Below, one piece after another: positions 62,842-64,000 of a DNA stretch of 64,000 bases. Made by a program: the position numbers and the translations under genes. Source of the DNA: Variovorax sp. WDL1. Lineage in GTDB: Bacteria > Pseudomonadota > Gammaproteobacteria > Burkholderiales > Burkholderiaceae_C. The notes below the pieces were generated by a model, which saw nothing but the letters and a program-made list of their open reading frames with translations, was not told the origin of the DNA and searched no databases. Numbering within the stretch: position 1 is the first letter of the stretch; each line of letters starts with the position of its first letter. The DNA is taken from positions 28,096-92,095 of the forward strand of contig NZ_LMTS01000288.1 of the NCBI RefSeq assembly GCF_001541225.1, read 5' to 3'.

Positions 62842-63219
62842 CTATTCGACCTTCGGGCGGACCTCAGCAATTTCTGCACCTTCTCGTTCATGGACTCCTC
62901 GTGGAGCGGTGACGGCTGGTTCGAAGGTATCCCAAGAGGCGGCGGGTGACCGATACCGCTTGACAAACAAGTCCTCATAGAAGCGGAAGTTCGTCGGTGG
63001 CCGCTTTAGAGCACTGAGACCTACCCGAACATTGATGGCGCGAAGCATGTCAGTGTCCGCTCCACCGGTATCACCTAGTGCCTGCGCAACGGTGGCAAGC
63101 TCGACATGGCGCAGCAGATCGCAACCATGAGAGTTCAAGAACGAACGGGCTCTACTACCGCCGCGAACACCAGGTTTCGCTCGACGAAATTGAAATGATC
63201 CTGATCTAGGCCGTGGCAC
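62842..63219 (-). CDS. Hypothetical ORF, 125 aa
   Basis: A basic N-terminal part followed by a helical stretch (LLRHVELATVAQALGDTGGADTDMLRAINVRV). The shape could be a remnant of a recombinase or regulator but is not convincing. No clear ribosome-binding site. Low confidence as a real gene. Confidence 0.3.
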   Translation of the reverse strand: MPRPRSGSFQFRRAKPGVRGGSRARSFLNSHGCDLLRHVELATVAQALGDTGGADTDMLRAINVRVGLSALKRPPTNFRFYEDLFVKRYRSPAASWDTFEPAVTAPRGVHEREGAEIAEVRPKVE

Positions 63220-63225
63220 CTGCGA

Positions 63226-63567
63226 TCAAGCTATGGAGCCGAACCCTGTAGTCCCCGTATGCGGGCGCCTCAAGTACTCATCAATCCACAGACGAGCTTT
63301 GACGGCCAAGAGCCGGCGAGCCTCTTCTTCAGACCTCGGCCCGGTGATCACGAGGGGGCAAAAATGTTTGCCGGCGCATTGGATGTCTGCAAAGTAGCTC
63401 GCGCCTTCCCCTTCCCCCTGGGCAACGATAGTCATGGTCCAGTCAGAAGGCGCTCCCGAAGCTTCGATGTCTTCGCCAGGATACAAATTCACTCGCCGCT
63501 CCCTTCGGTGTCTCGGCACCAGCGTGCCAATGTAGGCAGCGATTGATGCTATGTGAAGCTGCCCCAC
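63226..63567 (-). CDS. Hypothetical protein, 113 aa
   Basis: Soluble; the likely N-terminus is an internal GTG (VNLYPGEDIEASG). Beta-like (WTMTIVAQGEG, YFADIQCAGKHFCPLVITG) then a C-terminal helix (SEEEARRLLAVKARLWIDEYL). No family recognised; the composition fits a genuine gene better than shadow frames do. Confidence 0.45.
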   Translation of the reverse strand: MGQLHIASIAAYIGTLVPRHRRERRVNLYPGEDIEASGAPSDWTMTIVAQGEGEGASYFADIQCAGKHFCPLVITGPRSEEEARRLLAVKARLWIDEYLRRPHTGTTGFGSIA

Positions 63568-63660
63568 CCAATACGCCGTGATGTCAGTGAGACAGACGGT
63601 TCGGAATCAGATGCGAGCGATGGACTAATGCACACGCCTCTCCGCCATGGTCAGTCGACG

Positions 63661-63909
63661 TCAGTTGTTAACGAACATGAAAACGGTGTGGCAGTCCGGG
63701 CACCGCGCTTGCCCAAGATTGCCGTAGCTCGAGAGCGCATGGAGCTTTGACGTCCTCCCTTTAAGAAAGCACTCAGGACAAGGGACCGCCTCGGCCGGAT
63801 CTGCAAGGGCCTCGCGCCAAGCATCCTCCCAAGCACCGATTAACAGGTGTGCGGCTCGCTTCGCTTGCAGATGGCATAGCAATTCGCGGTGCATGCCTTC
63901 GAGTGCCAT
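63661..63909 (-). CDS. Small zinc-ribbon protein
   Basis: The start at 63909 (MALEGMHRELL) or at 63930. Two Cys pairs, CPEC and CPDC, frame a 25-residue loop (CPECFLKG....ARCPDCHTVF), a zinc ribbon as in small DNA-binding or chaperone-like proteins. The N-terminal helix is charged. Function unknown. Confidence 0.5.
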   Translation of the reverse strand: MALEGMHRELLCHLQAKRAAHLLIGAWEDAWREALADPAEAVPCPECFLKGRTSKLHALSSYGNLGQARCPDCHTVFMFVNN

Positions 63910-64000
63910 GTTCGCCTCCATTGCCAGCACGGTGCATTCGCGACGCGGTGAACGTGGCTTGCGTCACCTCCCAGGACCGCCGCCACCGCCGCCAGGACCA

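Noticed and set aside
1..64000. Relaxase, oriT, tRNA or riboswitch
   Set aside because: No relaxase motif, cloverleaf or aptamer-like conserved box could be recognised; oriT may be outside the window.

Overview
The window is GC-rich and densely coded, and reads as the backbone of a large conjugative plasmid (or plasmid-like element) from a betaproteobacterium, most likely order Burkholderiales. The plasmid reading rests on a Rep_3-type initiator with iterons, two partition loci of different type (actin-like ParM/ParR and ParA/ParB), conjugation genes of the Dot/Icm-like MPF-I class, and many plasmid-typical hypothetical genes. The host reading rests on a Bug/TctC-type binding protein, a DUF1272 protein and codon bias, and is inference. 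No rRNA, tRNA, CRISPR array, relaxase or coupling protein was seen, so the conjugation apparatus continues outside the window.

Layout. (1) 1-11.4 kb, minus strand: a tightly packed block of exported and cytosolic conjugation-associated proteins, with two PilP/TraP-like membrane proteins flanking a bactofilin, a type IA topoisomerase split over two overlapping ORFs, and a zinc-protease-like protein. (2) 11.45-16.2 kb, mostly plus strand: a Tat-exported M15/DUF882 peptidase, a small exported protein, an A1S_2505-like protein and a lytic-transglycosylase-like protein; one minus-strand hypothetical lies between them. (3) 16.5-20.3 kb: a HerA-type ATPase, a HAD phosphatase and a Fic protein with an unusual active-site motif. 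(4) 20.6-27.3 kb: cargo, with a TetR-controlled Bug/flavoprotein/hydrolase-cupin cluster, a heavy-metal-associated protein with a MerR/CueR-type operator, and a DHA2 efflux pump. (5) 27.6-37.4 kb, minus strand: two hypotheticals, a 2018-aa Strawberry-notch-like helicase, a 254-aa protein and a YqaJ-type exonuclease. (6) 37.7-44.4 kb: an orphan sensor kinase (plus), then the operon dotD-dotC-dotB-icmT (the traHIJK order of IncI plasmids) behind a polyvalent-type protein. (7) 44.4-55.6 kb: replication, partition and recombination, namely a parC-like repeat array, parM and parR, five 32-bp palindromes beside a tyrosine recombinase, a parS-like array, parB and parA, rep iterons and rep. (8) 55.6-64 kb: a decayed accessory tail with a sigma-70-region-4 protein, 190-bp direct repeats, an IS1182-family element, an internally deleted IS30-family element, an autotransporter remnant and small hypotheticals.

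The best candidates for undescribed biology are: the array of five Cre/lox-shaped palindromes next to a tyrosine recombinase with a changed box II; seven copies of a nested 45-bp palindrome dispersed at gene ends; the split topoisomerase lacking the active-site arginine; a shared N-terminal module on otherwise unrelated secreted proteins; the bactofilin inside a conjugation operon; and the polyvalent HEAWH/EIQSDW protein coupled to the DotDCB-IcmT operon.
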